Source: Chloroflexi bacterium UBA4730
GTDB lineage: Bacteria; Chloroflexota; Limnocylindria; P2-11E
Length of the DNA stretch: 64,000 nucleotides
Assembly: GCA_002404155.1 (NCBI GenBank)
Contig: DHJC01000015.1
Coordinates: 89,567-153,566, forward strand
Reading direction: 5' to 3'
Every line of letters starts with the position of its first letter. The stretch's first letter is position 1. This document shows positions 16,645 to 24,251 of this stretch, piece by piece. Below the pieces are notes generated by a model, which was not told where the DNA came from, did no database searches, and saw only the letters and a program-made list of their open reading frames with translations. The translations under genes were made by a program, and so were the position numbers.

Positions 16645-17204
16645 TCAGGCGGCGCCGTCCTTGCCGAGTATAGGAAGGCCATTTTCAGGCCGAATTCGAG
16701 CGATAAGCGGCGCGGTGACGAGCGCGTCGAGCGCGCCGGCGAGCCCGGAGATGATGGCGTGCCGCAGCGTCCAGTGCTCCTCGAAGACGCTCCCGAAGCC
16801 CGCTGCGCGCGTGATCGCCTGCCCGCCGATGCCGAGCACGAACGCCGCGGTCGTCGCGACGGCCCAGGACGGCGTGCGCAGGACCGCGGCCTGGAGGACG
16901 CCGGTCGCGAGGCCGCCGGCCAGCGCCACCGGCAGGTAGCCGCTGCTCGGGGGCCGGCCGTCGCCGAGCGCATGCGTCACCGCGATACCCACCGCTGTAG
17001 CGACCAGCGACTGCCACCGGCGTCGAAGGACGCCGCGAAGGGCGGGCAGCTGCGCGGCGCCGATGAGCAGCCGGTCAGCCCACCGAGGATGACCCCGGCC
17101 GGTGCGAGGCCGACGTCATCAAGGCTGCCGGGGAAGTGCAGGAACGTACCAAAGACAAGGAAGCCCCCGACCGTGAGGCCGGCCCAGGCCGCGAGGCGGC
17201 TCAC
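16645..17204 (-). pseudogene. Membrane protein gene with a single-base frameshift
   Basis: Two reading frames on the minus strand join into one plausible protein of about 186 residues. Frame one starts at GTG 17204 (GTGA overlap with the PNPOx-like gene) and runs into low-complexity Cys/Ser/Pro sequence after GGLTG. The second frame continues as LLIGAAQLPALRGVLRRRW and then two or more hydrophobic segments to 16645. Adding one C near 17071-17074 restores a continuous polytopic membrane protein. It could be a true frameshift, programmed shifting or a sequencing error. I recognise no family. Confidence 0.6.
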
Positions 17205-17827
17205 CGCTCCGTCCGCCGAAGCAGCTGCGCACGGGCGGCCGCGTCATGGCCCCGATCGCGCTCGCCAAGACGGTCGGCGATGCGGAGACGATGCTCGACG
17301 GTCTTGTTCCCGCCGTACTTGAACTTCGCGCGCACGTCTTCGATGGTGCAGACGATCCCGCGGATCGAACCGAAGAGCTTCCCGTAGTCATTGTCCGGCT
17401 CGACCGGGGCGTGCCCGCCCTCGGGCTGGAAGTGCGCGAGCTGGCCGCGCAGGATCGCGGCGAGCTCCTCGGGGTCGTCGACCGTGCGCGTGCGCACGAT
17501 CGCCTGCACCGCCGCGTAGTACGACGTCGGGACGCCGTACTCGATGGGCGCACCCTGGTTCGCGTTCCAGTGCGTCGGGATGTAGCTGTAGTCCCCGTAC
17601 ACCGAGACGAGCGCGAGCGGATTCTCCGCGAGGGCCCCCCACACCGGGTTCGGCGCGGCGAGGTGCAGGCGGATGATGCGGTCGCCGTCGTAGATGAAGT
17701 GGGTCGGGACGACGATCGGCACGTCGCGACCGCGGCCGGAGGCGATCAGCTCGCCGAAATCACACGAGGCGAGGAAGGACTTCCACTCGTCCTCGGAGAT
17801 CGCCGCGTCGTGCTTCTTGATCAGCAT
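17201..17827 (-). CDS. FMN-binding PaiB-like / pyridoxamine-phosphate-oxidase-fold protein
   Basis: 208 residues with a split-barrel FMN-binding fold. Segments such as VPTHFIYDGDRIIRLHLA (about 40-57), PNPVWGALAENPLALVSVYG and YIPTHWNANQGAP resemble the PaiB/FMN-binding negative regulator family. The C-terminus has an Arg-rich helical tail. It probably binds FMN or a related flavin; regulatory versus enzymatic role is not readable. ATG 17827 has TAGGCT (17841-17836) 8 nt upstream and no Shine-Dalgarno. Confidence 0.78.
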   Translation of the reverse strand: MLIKKHDAAISEDEWKSFLASCDFGELIASGRGRDVPIVVPTHFIYDGDRIIRLHLAAPNPVWGALAENPLALVSVYGDYSYIPTHWNANQGAPIEYGVPTSYYAAVQAIVRTRTVDDPEELAAILRGQLAHFQPEGGHAPVEPDNDYGKLFGSIRGIVCTIEDVRAKFKYGGNKTVEHRLRIADRLGERDRGHDAAARAQLLRRTER

Positions 17828-17835
17828 CGACGTCG

Positions 17836-17841
17836 AGCCTA
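17836..17841 (-). promoter_or_regulatory. Putative -10 of a leaderless PaiB-like gene promoter
   Basis: TAGGCT on the minus strand, 8 nt before ATG 17827, in a 24-nt gap after the upstream gene stop. Confidence 0.42.
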
Positions 17842-17851
17842 GCGCCCGCGA

Positions 17852-18280
17852 TCACTGGTTCGTGGGGTTGCAGCCATTCCTGCTGATCTCGATCCCGTAG
17901 GCAGCAGAGCCGGCCGACGGCACGGACCGCGTAGTGAGCTTGGCGGTGAGCCTGCCGGTCGGATCGAAGTAGCAGCGCATCGAGACGTCGCCCTCGGTCC
18001 ATTCGGGGCCCGGCCCCTGCCAGTTCATTTCGTGGAGCCGCTGGACGTAGTAGGTACGGATCTCTTCGGCCGAGTGCGGAGTCACGTATGACTCGGTGAT
18101 CCGACGCTCGTCGTGCCGGGTGTTCACAGCGATTGCGTCGGGGAACCGGCCGAGCGTCACGAAGCTGCGCTCCATGAGATCGCGTTCCTCGGCGCCTTGG
18201 ACCGTGCCAAGGACGACGAGCGATACGATGGCGAGCGTGATGGCTGCGAGGATCCCGACGTTGCGCGACCGGATCTTCAT
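17852..18280 (-). CDS. Hypothetical membrane-anchored protein
   Basis: 142 residues: one N-terminal membrane anchor (about 8-28, VGILAAITLAIVSLVVLG) and a soluble domain with the segments RTYYVQRLHEMNWQG and MRCYFDPTGRLTAKL, a pattern seen in small extracytoplasmic stress or lipoprotein-like domains. Two Cys may pair. ATG 18280 has GGAG directly upstream but poor spacing. Divergent from the MOSC gene. No family recognised. Confidence 0.7.
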   Translation of the reverse strand: MKIRSRNVGILAAITLAIVSLVVLGTVQGAEERDLMERSFVTLGRFPDAIAVNTRHDERRITESYVTPHSAEEIRTYYVQRLHEMNWQGPGPEWTEGDVSMRCYFDPTGRLTAKLTTRSVPSAGSAAYGIEISRNGCNPTNQ

Positions 18281-18304
18281 CTCCGATCACCCGGTGCAGC
18301 AGAT

Positions 18305-18862
18305 TTGACGCCACGGGTCGCGTCGGTGAACGTCGGGCGGCCGCGCGAGATCAGCGTCGGCGACGAGCTCGTGCGCACGAGCATCTGGAAGGATCCGGTC
18401 GCCGGCCGCGTCGCGGTCCGCGGCGTGAACCTCGCCGGCGATGATCAGTCCGACCGGACCGTCCACGGCGGCGACCGCAAGGCGGTGTATGCGTATGCGC
18501 GCGAGGACCTCGACTGGTGGGGCGATCGCCTCGGTCAGCCCCTCGGCTCCGGCACGTTCGGCGAGAACCTCACCACGGAGGGCATCGACGTCACCGGCGC
18601 GCGCGTCGGCGAACGCTGGCGGGTGGGGACGACGCTCCTCGAGGTGACCCAGCCGCGGCTCCCCTGCTTCAAGCTCGAGGCGCGGATGGATCGACCCGGG
18701 TTCATCGAGGAGTTCATCGACGGCGGCCGGCCGGGCGCCTACCTCCGGATCGTCGACGAGGGCGAGGTCGGCGCGGGCGATGCGGTGCGGGTCGTCTCGC
18801 GCCCGGAGGACGCGCCATCGATGGCCGAGGTCATGCGACGGAAGACGAAACGGGCGGAGTAG
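18305..18862 (+). CDS. MOSC domain protein (YiiM-like)
   Basis: 185 residues, MOSC (molybdenum cofactor sulfurase C-terminal) domain, beta-barrel. Family signatures are VNVGRPREI (8-16), NLAGDDQSDRTVHGGDRKAV (about 43-62), GTFGENLTTEG near 82 and the conserved Cys in QPRLPCFKLEARM near 121. YiiM-like members take part in Moco-dependent N-hydroxylated base detoxification. TTG 18305 is chosen because the family N-terminus begins right there; GTG 18326 would lose several conserved residues. Convergent with the next gene, stops overlapping by 32 nt. Confidence 0.85.
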   Translation: MTPRVASVNVGRPREISVGDELVRTSIWKDPVAGRVAVRGVNLAGDDQSDRTVHGGDRKAVYAYAREDLDWWGDRLGQPLGSGTFGENLTTEGIDVTGARVGERWRVGTTLLEVTQPRLPCFKLEARMDRPGFIEEFIDGGRPGAYLRIVDEGEVGAGDAVRVVSRPEDAPSMAEVMRRKTKRAE

Positions 18863-19754
18863 TCAGCCGGATCGACCGCGCGCCGACCGGTGCGGATACG
18901 CGATCGGGATGCAGTAGCGAGGCGAGAAGCTCGATCCCGTCCACGACGCGCGGGCCCGGCCGGCTGAAGTACGCGTTCCCATCGAGCGCGTAGACGTTCC
19001 CGTCCCGCACCGCACGCAGCCGTTGCCACTCCGGTCGTGCGGTCACGGCGGCCGCCTCAACGACGGCGCGGTCGGCGTCGAAGCCGCAGGGCAGCAGGAA
19101 CAGGAACTCGGGATCGGCCGCGACGAGGTCGTCCCACAGGACATCGATCGACGGCACGAGGGGTCGGCCGAGCAGATCCTCGCCGCCGGCGATCGCCACT
19201 TGCTCCGGCACCCAGTGTCCGGCGTTGAACAGCGGCGCGAGCCATTCGAGGCAGACCACGGTCGGTCGACCCGCGCCCGCGACGAGCGCGTCGACGCGCG
19301 CGATGCGCGACCGGAGATCCGCGACCAGCTGCGCCGCGGCCGGGCCACGCCCAAGTGCCTCGCCGACGCGAGCGATGTCGGAGAAGATCCCAGCGAGCGA
19401 ATGGCCGTCCAGCGGAACGACCGCCGGCGCGGGATCAAGCGCGACGGGCAGCTGCGCGACGGTGACAGCACAGACCTCGCAGAGCGTCTGACCGAGCAGC
19501 ACGTCCGGCCGCGCCGCGGCAAGGGCGGCCGCGTCCAGATGAAAGGTGCTCTCGCCCCGCTCGACGGCGGCGCGGACCTCCAGGTCGATCGCGAAGCTGT
19601 CGCTCCCCGGCGTGATGGTCGAGCATGTGATCCGCGGCAGGGCCCGAACGGCCGGCGGATAGTCGCAGTCGTGGGTGACGGCGACGAGCTCATCGCCCGC
19701 CCCGAGCGCGCACGCGATCTCCGTCCCTGCCGGAACGAGTGACACGATCCGCAC
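18831..19754 (-). CDS. BtuF-like cobalamin-binding protein without signal peptide
   Basis: 307 residues of the helical-backbone metal/corrinoid-binding family. The N-terminus starts directly with RIVSLVPAGTEIACALGAGD, matching the BtuF core with no secretion signal or lipobox. FSRPGPRVVDGIELLASLLHPD closes the domain. A cytoplasmic location is implied; similar stand-alone proteins are annotated as cobalamin-binding. GTG 19754 is supported by TAGCCT 6 nt upstream. No permease or ATPase adjoins it. It could scavenge or chaperone corrinoids, but that is inference. Confidence 0.82.
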   Translation of the reverse strand: MRIVSLVPAGTEIACALGAGDELVAVTHDCDYPPAVRALPRITCSTITPGSDSFAIDLEVRAAVERGESTFHLDAAALAAARPDVLLGQTLCEVCAVTVAQLPVALDPAPAVVPLDGHSLAGIFSDIARVGEALGRGPAAAQLVADLRSRIARVDALVAGAGRPTVVCLEWLAPLFNAGHWVPEQVAIAGGEDLLGRPLVPSIDVLWDDLVAADPEFLFLLPCGFDADRAVVEAAAVTARPEWQRLRAVRDGNVYALDGNAYFSRPGPRVVDGIELLASLLHPDRVSAPVGARSIRLTTPPVSSSVA

Positions 19755-19759
19755 CCTCG

Positions 19760-19766
19760 TAGGCTA
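19760..19766. promoter_or_regulatory. Overlapping bidirectional leaderless promoter
   Basis: The 17-nt gap between two divergent GTG starts (19754 minus, 19772 plus) centres on TAGGCTA. Plus strand TAGGCT (19760-19765) is 6 nt from GTG 19772; minus strand TAGCCT (19766-19761) is 6 nt from GTG 19754. The two -10 hexamers share five base pairs. Confidence 0.62.
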
Positions 19767-19771
19767 GCCCC

Positions 19772-19984
19772 GTGGTCGAACGCGCTGTTTCGCTGACCAT
19801 CGAGCGCGAGCGCGCGCTCGTTCGCGACGCGGGAGCGCGGCGCCCGAAGGCCTGGGGCGCGCTCGCGGCGAAGGGGGTCGTCGCTTTCCGCGAGCTCGCC
19901 GGGCGGGCGCCGACCGATGCCGAACGGCGCGCGATCTGGTCCGGGCTCTGGCGCGCCGCCGAAGAGGCGACCGTCCGTGGTTGA
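19772..19984 (+). CDS. Small hypothetical helical protein
   Basis: 70 residues, predicted mostly helical, Ala/Arg/Glu-rich (ERERALVRDAGARRPKAWGA at 11-30; PTDAERRAIWSGLWRAAEEA at 48-67). No family recognised. GTG 19772 sits 6 nt after a -10-like hexamer. Overlaps the next gene by 8 nt, so probably the first gene of a three-gene operon with the Cys-rich protein and the Dph6-like ATPase. Confidence 0.6.
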   Translation: MVERAVSLTIERERALVRDAGARRPKAWGALAAKGVVAFRELAGRAPTDAERRAIWSGLWRAAEEATVRG

Positions 19985-20171
19985 TTGCGGGCACGCGATC
20001 GATCCGCGACACCATGCGACCTGCGAGGTCTGCGGCGGACTCGTGCTGTGCTTTGACTGCGCGCGGACCCATCTGTGCACGAGCGAATGCGCCGCACGTG
20101 GTTGCCATCCTGGTCTCTGCGTGAAGGAGGTGCGCGACGGTGCGGTCGCCATCGAGTTCGGAATCCGCTGA
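19977..20171 (+). CDS. Small Cys-rich zinc-binding protein
   Basis: 64 residues with nine Cys and five His: VDCGHAIDPRHHATCEVCGG, then LCFDCARTH and CHPGLC. The spacing suggests two interleaved zinc sites of treble-clef or B-box-like type. GTG 19977 overlaps the preceding stop. The next gene starts inside its last codons. No enzymatic motif; possibly an accessory to the adjacent PP-loop ATPase. Confidence 0.6.
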   Translation: MVDCGHAIDPRHHATCEVCGGLVLCFDCARTHLCTSECAARGCHPGLCVKEVRDGAVAIEFGIR

Positions 20172-20826
20172 GCGATACGCACTCATGTGGTCCGGCGGCA
20201 AGGACAGCGCGCTCGCCCTCATGCGTGCGCGTGCGACGGGTCTCGATGTCAGCCGGTTGCTGAACTTCTACGACCCGGCCACGGACCGGGTCCGGTTCCA
20301 TGCGACGCGCACGGATCTCATCCGGGCCCAGGCCGATGCCCTCGGTATCGACCTACGGCAGCTGGGCACGCCATGGGAGCGCTACGAAGCGACGTTCCTC
20401 GAGATGCTCGCGGAGCTGAATCGCGAGGGATTCGCCGGGGTCGTGTTCGGCGATATCCACCTGGCGGACGTACGGGCGTGGTACGAGGAGCGGGTCCGCG
20501 CCGCCGGCCTCACGCACGTCGAGCCGATCTGGGGCGAAGCCCCGGCGGCACTCGTCGCCGAGTTCGTCGCGAGCGGCAGCCGTGCGGTGATCACGTGCTG
20601 CGAGCTGCCGAAGCTGGATGACAGCTGGCTCGGACGGATCATCGACGAGCGGTTCCTAGATGACATCCGCGCCGTGCCGATCGACCCCGCGGGAGAGAAC
20701 GGCGAGTACCACTCGTTCACCTTCGCCGGACCGATGTTCCGCGCACCGGTGCCGTGGCGCGCAGGTGCGCGCCGGCGCGACGGCGAGTTCGTTCAGCTCG
20801 ATCTGGAGCTCAGCCCCGGCGGTTAG
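20140..20826 (+). CDS. Dph6-related PP-loop ATP pyrophosphatase
   Basis: 228 residues. PP-loop SGGKDSALAL near residues 17-26, followed by the family segments FHATRTDLIRAQADALGID (about 51-69), GVVFGDIHLADVR near 104 and GENGEYHSFTFAGPMF near 187, as in Dph6/diphthine-ammonia ligase-like proteins. Bacteria lack diphthamide, so the substrate is unknown; an ATP-dependent amidation is likely. GTG 20140 is set by AAGGAGGT 8 nt upstream. Its stop overlaps the convergent gene by 17 nt. Confidence 0.87.
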   Translation: MRSPSSSESAERYALMWSGGKDSALALMRARATGLDVSRLLNFYDPATDRVRFHATRTDLIRAQADALGIDLRQLGTPWERYEATFLEMLAELNREGFAGVVFGDIHLADVRAWYEERVRAAGLTHVEPIWGEAPAALVAEFVASGSRAVITCCELPKLDDSWLGRIIDERFLDDIRAVPIDPAGENGEYHSFTFAGPMFRAPVPWRAGARRRDGEFVQLDLELSPGG

Positions 20827-21199
20827 AGAACTCCACCGTCCAGCGCCACTCGTTCCCGTCGGCCGCGTTCCACCAGCTCTTGAGGACCCCGGCCTCGCCG
20901 CCGGGCAGGATGACCACCGCGCCGAGATCCGTGTCCGTCGGCCAGCGATCCTCGCGCGTGACGTTCGCGCCGCGCTGCTCGAGCCGGGTCATCGGAAGCT
21001 GCGGTCCGGCACGTTTGAGCGATGCGCCGCGCGCGAGCACGCGGTCATCGCCTTCGCGGACGGTGACCGCGAGCACGGGGGGCGCCGCGTGCACCCAGAC
21101 GACCGCCGTCGGATCGAGGCGCGCACGGGACACCTCGATGCCGGTCGCGGCAGCCTCCGGGTAATAGAGCTCCCACGTCTGGAGCGTCGGCAGTTCCAT
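20810..21199 (-). CDS. Hypothetical beta-rich protein after the Nudix gene
   Basis: 129 residues, Trp-rich (WELYYPEAAATG, VVWVHAAPP, WWNAADGNEWRW), predicted mostly beta. ATG 21199 has GGAGG 7 nt upstream, and starts 11 nt after the Nudix gene, so it is cotranscribed with it. No family recognised; the ending WTVEFSNRRG recalls small calycin-like barrels but that is weak. Confidence 0.65.
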   Translation of the reverse strand: MELPTLQTWELYYPEAAATGIEVSRARLDPTAVVWVHAAPPVLAVTVREGDDRVLARGASLKRAGPQLPMTRLEQRGANVTREDRWPTDTDLGAVVILPGGEAGVLKSWWNAADGNEWRWTVEFSNRRG

Positions 21200-21210
21200 C
21201 GCCTCGCCTC

Positions 21211-21726
21211 CTAGGGCCGTGGCGGCTCGTAGGCCCGCCAGGCGTCGAGACCATACGCCGCCGACGGCCATGCGATCTCCTCGAGCGGTGGAAGTTCGGC
21301 CTTGGGGAAGAACTTCGCCTCGGACGCCTCATCCGGCGCGACGCGCAGGTCGCCACCGGTGATGTGCGCGCGGTAGATCACGACGAGGATCGGGAAGCCC
21401 GGCCGCATCCAGGTGACGAGCAGTCCGTCGAGCGCGACGTCGAAGCCGGTCTCCTCCTTCGTCTCGCGGGTCGCCGCCTCCTCGGTGGTCTCATCGTTCT
21501 CGACGAGCCCGCCCGGCAGGGCCCAGTGGCCGTCGCGCGGGCCGTAGTTCAGGCGGACGAGCAGCACCGCGCCATCGCGCTCGACGATCGTGTTCGAGCC
21601 GATCTGCACGTGCATGAAATCCGCGAAGCCGCACGTCGGGCACGTCGGCCGATCTCGCCCGTCGATGCGGGTCAGCGTGAGCTTCGACCCGTCGCGCGGG
21701 CAGAACGCGAACGTGCTCGCCGGCAC
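21211..21726 (-). CDS. Nudix hydrolase with N-terminal zinc ribbon
   Basis: 171 residues. An N-terminal zinc ribbon (FCPRDG near 8, CPTCGF near 29) precedes the Nudix domain. The Nudix box runs from GGLVENDETT (about 72-81) to RETKEETG (about 87-94), with all catalytic Glu present. The zinc-ribbon arrangement resembles NADH pyrophosphatase NudC-type proteins, so a dinucleotide substrate is plausible. It follows the Pgi/Pmi gene with no gap. Confidence 0.87.
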   Translation of the reverse strand: MPASTFAFCPRDGSKLTLTRIDGRDRPTCPTCGFADFMHVQIGSNTIVERDGAVLLVRLNYGPRDGHWALPGGLVENDETTEEAATRETKEETGFDVALDGLLVTWMRPGFPILVVIYRAHITGGDLRVAPDEASEAKFFPKAELPPLEEIAWPSAAYGLDAWRAYEPPRP

Positions 21727-22788
21727 TCAGGCTTTCGCCAAACGGTCCTTGAGATAGTCGATCGACGTCACCGGGGACGGGTCCGCGCCGTTCAGCAGCG
21801 CGACGTAGAAGGACACGTAGTCGGTGAAGTAGGTCATCTGCAGGACCTCGGAGAGCATCGAAGCGCCGTCAAACTCCAGATCCTGGTGCAGGATCTGCGA
21901 GCGGTCGAGCAGCTCCTTCGTCACGTCGAACCGCAGCCGGTGCCGCGGGTTGTCCCGGCGGCTCCGCAGCAGCAGCACGACCTGGGCATCGCGCGCGATC
22001 GGCGGGTGCGGGAATCCGACGACGGCGTTGTGGTTGAGCTCGCTCATGACGTCGAAGTGCGCCCAGTTCTTGGCGTTCTCGTTCCACTGGTCCTTCACGC
22101 GCCGGGCCATCACGCCCATGACGCCGGCGCCGTAGACCACCGGGATCTTGCCGACGAGCTCGATGGCCATCTTCTTCGCGTCGTTCGTGCGAGCACCCTC
22201 GTGGACGCGCTCCTCGAGCTTGGCCACATCCGCGAGGGCCCGCTCGATCTCCTTGCCCATGTCGCGCGCCAACCCGAGCTTGCCGAGGGTCCCGAGCACG
22301 AGCGTGAGCGAGTACCCGAGAGCCGCGCGGGGCTGGGCGTGGTAGCCGAAGGTGATCAGCGGGAGCCGCAGGGCCTTCGCCTCATCGGCGAGGCGGCCGC
22401 CGGTGGTGATGGCGAGGATCTTCGCGCCACGCTTCTTCGCCTCGTCGAATCCGGAGAGCGTCTCCTCGGTGTTGCCCGAGAACGACGATGCGATGACGAG
22501 GGAGTCGCGGCCGACGTAGCCGGGGACGCCGTAGTCGCGGTGCACGGAGAGCGGGACCTTCAGATTGTCTGCGAGGAGCGCACCGGCGAATTCCCCGCCG
22601 ATCGCGGAGCCGCCCATGCCGAGGATCGTGATGTTGCGCACGTCGCCGTACGCGGGCGGGAGCGACGCGCCCTGCACGATCTTCCAGGCGTCCTTGATCT
22701 GGAGCGGTAGGTCCTTGATCTTCGTGAGCATGTCGCCGGGGTCCGCCTTCTTGATCGCATCGACGCTTTCGATGACCGATGTATCCAC
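21727..22788 (-). CDS. Bifunctional phosphoglucose/phosphomannose isomerase
   Basis: 353 residues, SIS-domain isomerase of the bifunctional Pgi/Pmi type known from archaea and some bacteria. It interconverts fructose 6-phosphate with glucose 6- or mannose 6-phosphate. Two SIS domains: the first has LGMGGSAIGGEFAGAL (about 56-71) and SSFSGNTEETLSG (about 101-113); the second begins near 215. ELNHNAVVG near 250 carries active-site residues. It overlaps the mutase gene by 1 nt, giving a mannose/glucose-phosphate supply operon. Confidence 0.92.
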   Translation of the reverse strand: MDTSVIESVDAIKKADPGDMLTKIKDLPLQIKDAWKIVQGASLPPAYGDVRNITILGMGGSAIGGEFAGALLADNLKVPLSVHRDYGVPGYVGRDSLVIASSFSGNTEETLSGFDEAKKRGAKILAITTGGRLADEAKALRLPLITFGYHAQPRAALGYSLTLVLGTLGKLGLARDMGKEIERALADVAKLEERVHEGARTNDAKKMAIELVGKIPVVYGAGVMGVMARRVKDQWNENAKNWAHFDVMSELNHNAVVGFPHPPIARDAQVVLLLRSRRDNPRHRLRFDVTKELLDRSQILHQDLEFDGASMLSEVLQMTYFTDYVSFYVALLNGADPSPVTSIDYLKDRLAKA

Positions 22789-24239
22789 TATTTCGCCTCC
22801 CGCACCATCTTCTCGCCCGCATCGAGCAGCGGCGCGAGCTCGTCATTGGATCTCGTCTCGGCGTACACGCGGACGAGCGGCTCGGTCCCGGACAGCCGCA
22901 GCAGCAGCCACGAGCCGTCGTCGAGGAAGAACTTCGTCCCGTCCTTCGTGTCCAGCTGCACGATCTTCGCCACCGCACGTCCAGCCAGGGCCGTCGGATG
23001 CTCCCGGTCGAGCGTGGCCATGACACGCTTCTTGACCTCGGGGTATGCGGCCGCGTCGAAGTGCAGGTCGCGGCGCAGGTAAAAGGACGGACCGGCCATC
23101 GCCATGAGCTCGCCTATCAGCTGCGATGGGGTCTTCCTCGTCTTCAGCATGAAGTCGAGGATGAACAGATCGGCGACGATGCCGTCGCGCTCGGGGAGGT
23201 GCATCGCGAAGCCGTACCCGCCCGATTCCTCGCCACCAAACATCGCACCCGTCTCCTGCATCTTCGGCCCGATGTACTTGAAGCCGACCGGCACCTCGTA
23301 GACCTTTACGCCGAACCGCTCGCCGAGGCGGTCGGCCATCGAGGTCATGTTCACGGTCTTCACGACCGGCTGCTTCAGCCCGCGGATCTCGATGAGGTAC
23401 CACATGAGCAGCGCGTAGAGCGTGAGGGTCGTGACGAACTTCCCGTTCTCGTCACCGACGCCGGCGCGGTCCGCGTCGCCGTCGACCGCGAGACCGACGT
23501 TCGCCTTCTCCTGCGGGATCCGCGCGAGGAACTCGTTGATGTTCGGCGGGATCGGCTCGGGGTTCACACCGCCGAAGAACGGGTTGCGCTCGCTGTGCAG
23601 CTCGATGACCTTCGTCTTGCCGCCACCGAGCAGCCGGGTGAAGTAGCCGCCCGCCGATCCGTACAGCGGCTCGCACACGAGCGTGTAACCGGCGGCCTTG
23701 AACGCTTCGAGGTCGAAGAGCTCGGCGACGTGCGCGAGGTAGTCGGGCGCCGGATCGAACCGCTCGATCAGGCCGGCCTTCTCGGCATCATCGAGCTTTC
23801 GGCGCTGGATCTTCTCGGGCGAGCTCTCCAGAGGATGGATGCGGGATTCGATCGCCTTCAGCATGTCTGGGCCGGCGGCCGCTCCGGTCTCGGCCTTCAC
23901 CTTGAAGCCGTTGTCCATCCAGGGGTTGTGGCTCGCGGTGATGACGATGCCGGCCTTGGCTTTCTTGCGCATCGTCGCCCACGAGAAGGACTGCGTCGGG
24001 GATGCGGTGGTCGCCAGGTACACGGGGATCCCGTGCGCCGTGACCACCTCAGCGGCCGCGTCAGCGAAGAATTCCGACGAGAAGCGCCGATCGAATCCGA
24101 TGACGACACCGCGCGACTGCTCGCCGGTGCTCTTCACCCACTCGGCGACGCCGTTGGCACACACGCGCACGGCGTCGTACGTGTACTCCTCCGCGACGCG
24201 AGCGCGCCAGCCATCGGTACCGAAGACGATCTTGGGCAT
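22788..24239 (-). CDS. Phosphoglucomutase/phosphomannomutase
   Basis: 483-residue alpha-D-phosphohexomutase. All four family loops are present: catalytic phosphoserine Ser103 in TASHNP, metal loop DGDADR near 255, sugar-specificity loop GGEESGG near 335 and the phosphate loop LSGTEP near 458. Converts glucose 1-P/6-P or mannose 1-P/6-P. ATG 24239 has AAGGG 8 nt upstream. With the isomerase and the epimerase gene upstream it would feed nucleotide-sugar synthesis. Confidence 0.93.
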   Translation of the reverse strand: MPKIVFGTDGWRARVAEEYTYDAVRVCANGVAEWVKSTGEQSRGVVIGFDRRFSSEFFADAAAEVVTAHGIPVYLATTASPTQSFSWATMRKKAKAGIVITASHNPWMDNGFKVKAETGAAAGPDMLKAIESRIHPLESSPEKIQRRKLDDAEKAGLIERFDPAPDYLAHVAELFDLEAFKAAGYTLVCEPLYGSAGGYFTRLLGGGKTKVIELHSERNPFFGGVNPEPIPPNINEFLARIPQEKANVGLAVDGDADRAGVGDENGKFVTTLTLYALLMWYLIEIRGLKQPVVKTVNMTSMADRLGERFGVKVYEVPVGFKYIGPKMQETGAMFGGEESGGYGFAMHLPERDGIVADLFILDFMLKTRKTPSQLIGELMAMAGPSFYLRRDLHFDAAAYPEVKKRVMATLDREHPTALAGRAVAKIVQLDTKDGTKFFLDDGSWLLLRLSGTEPLVRVYAETRSNDELAPLLDAGEKMVREAK

Positions 24240-24251
24240 TGAGCGACCCTT

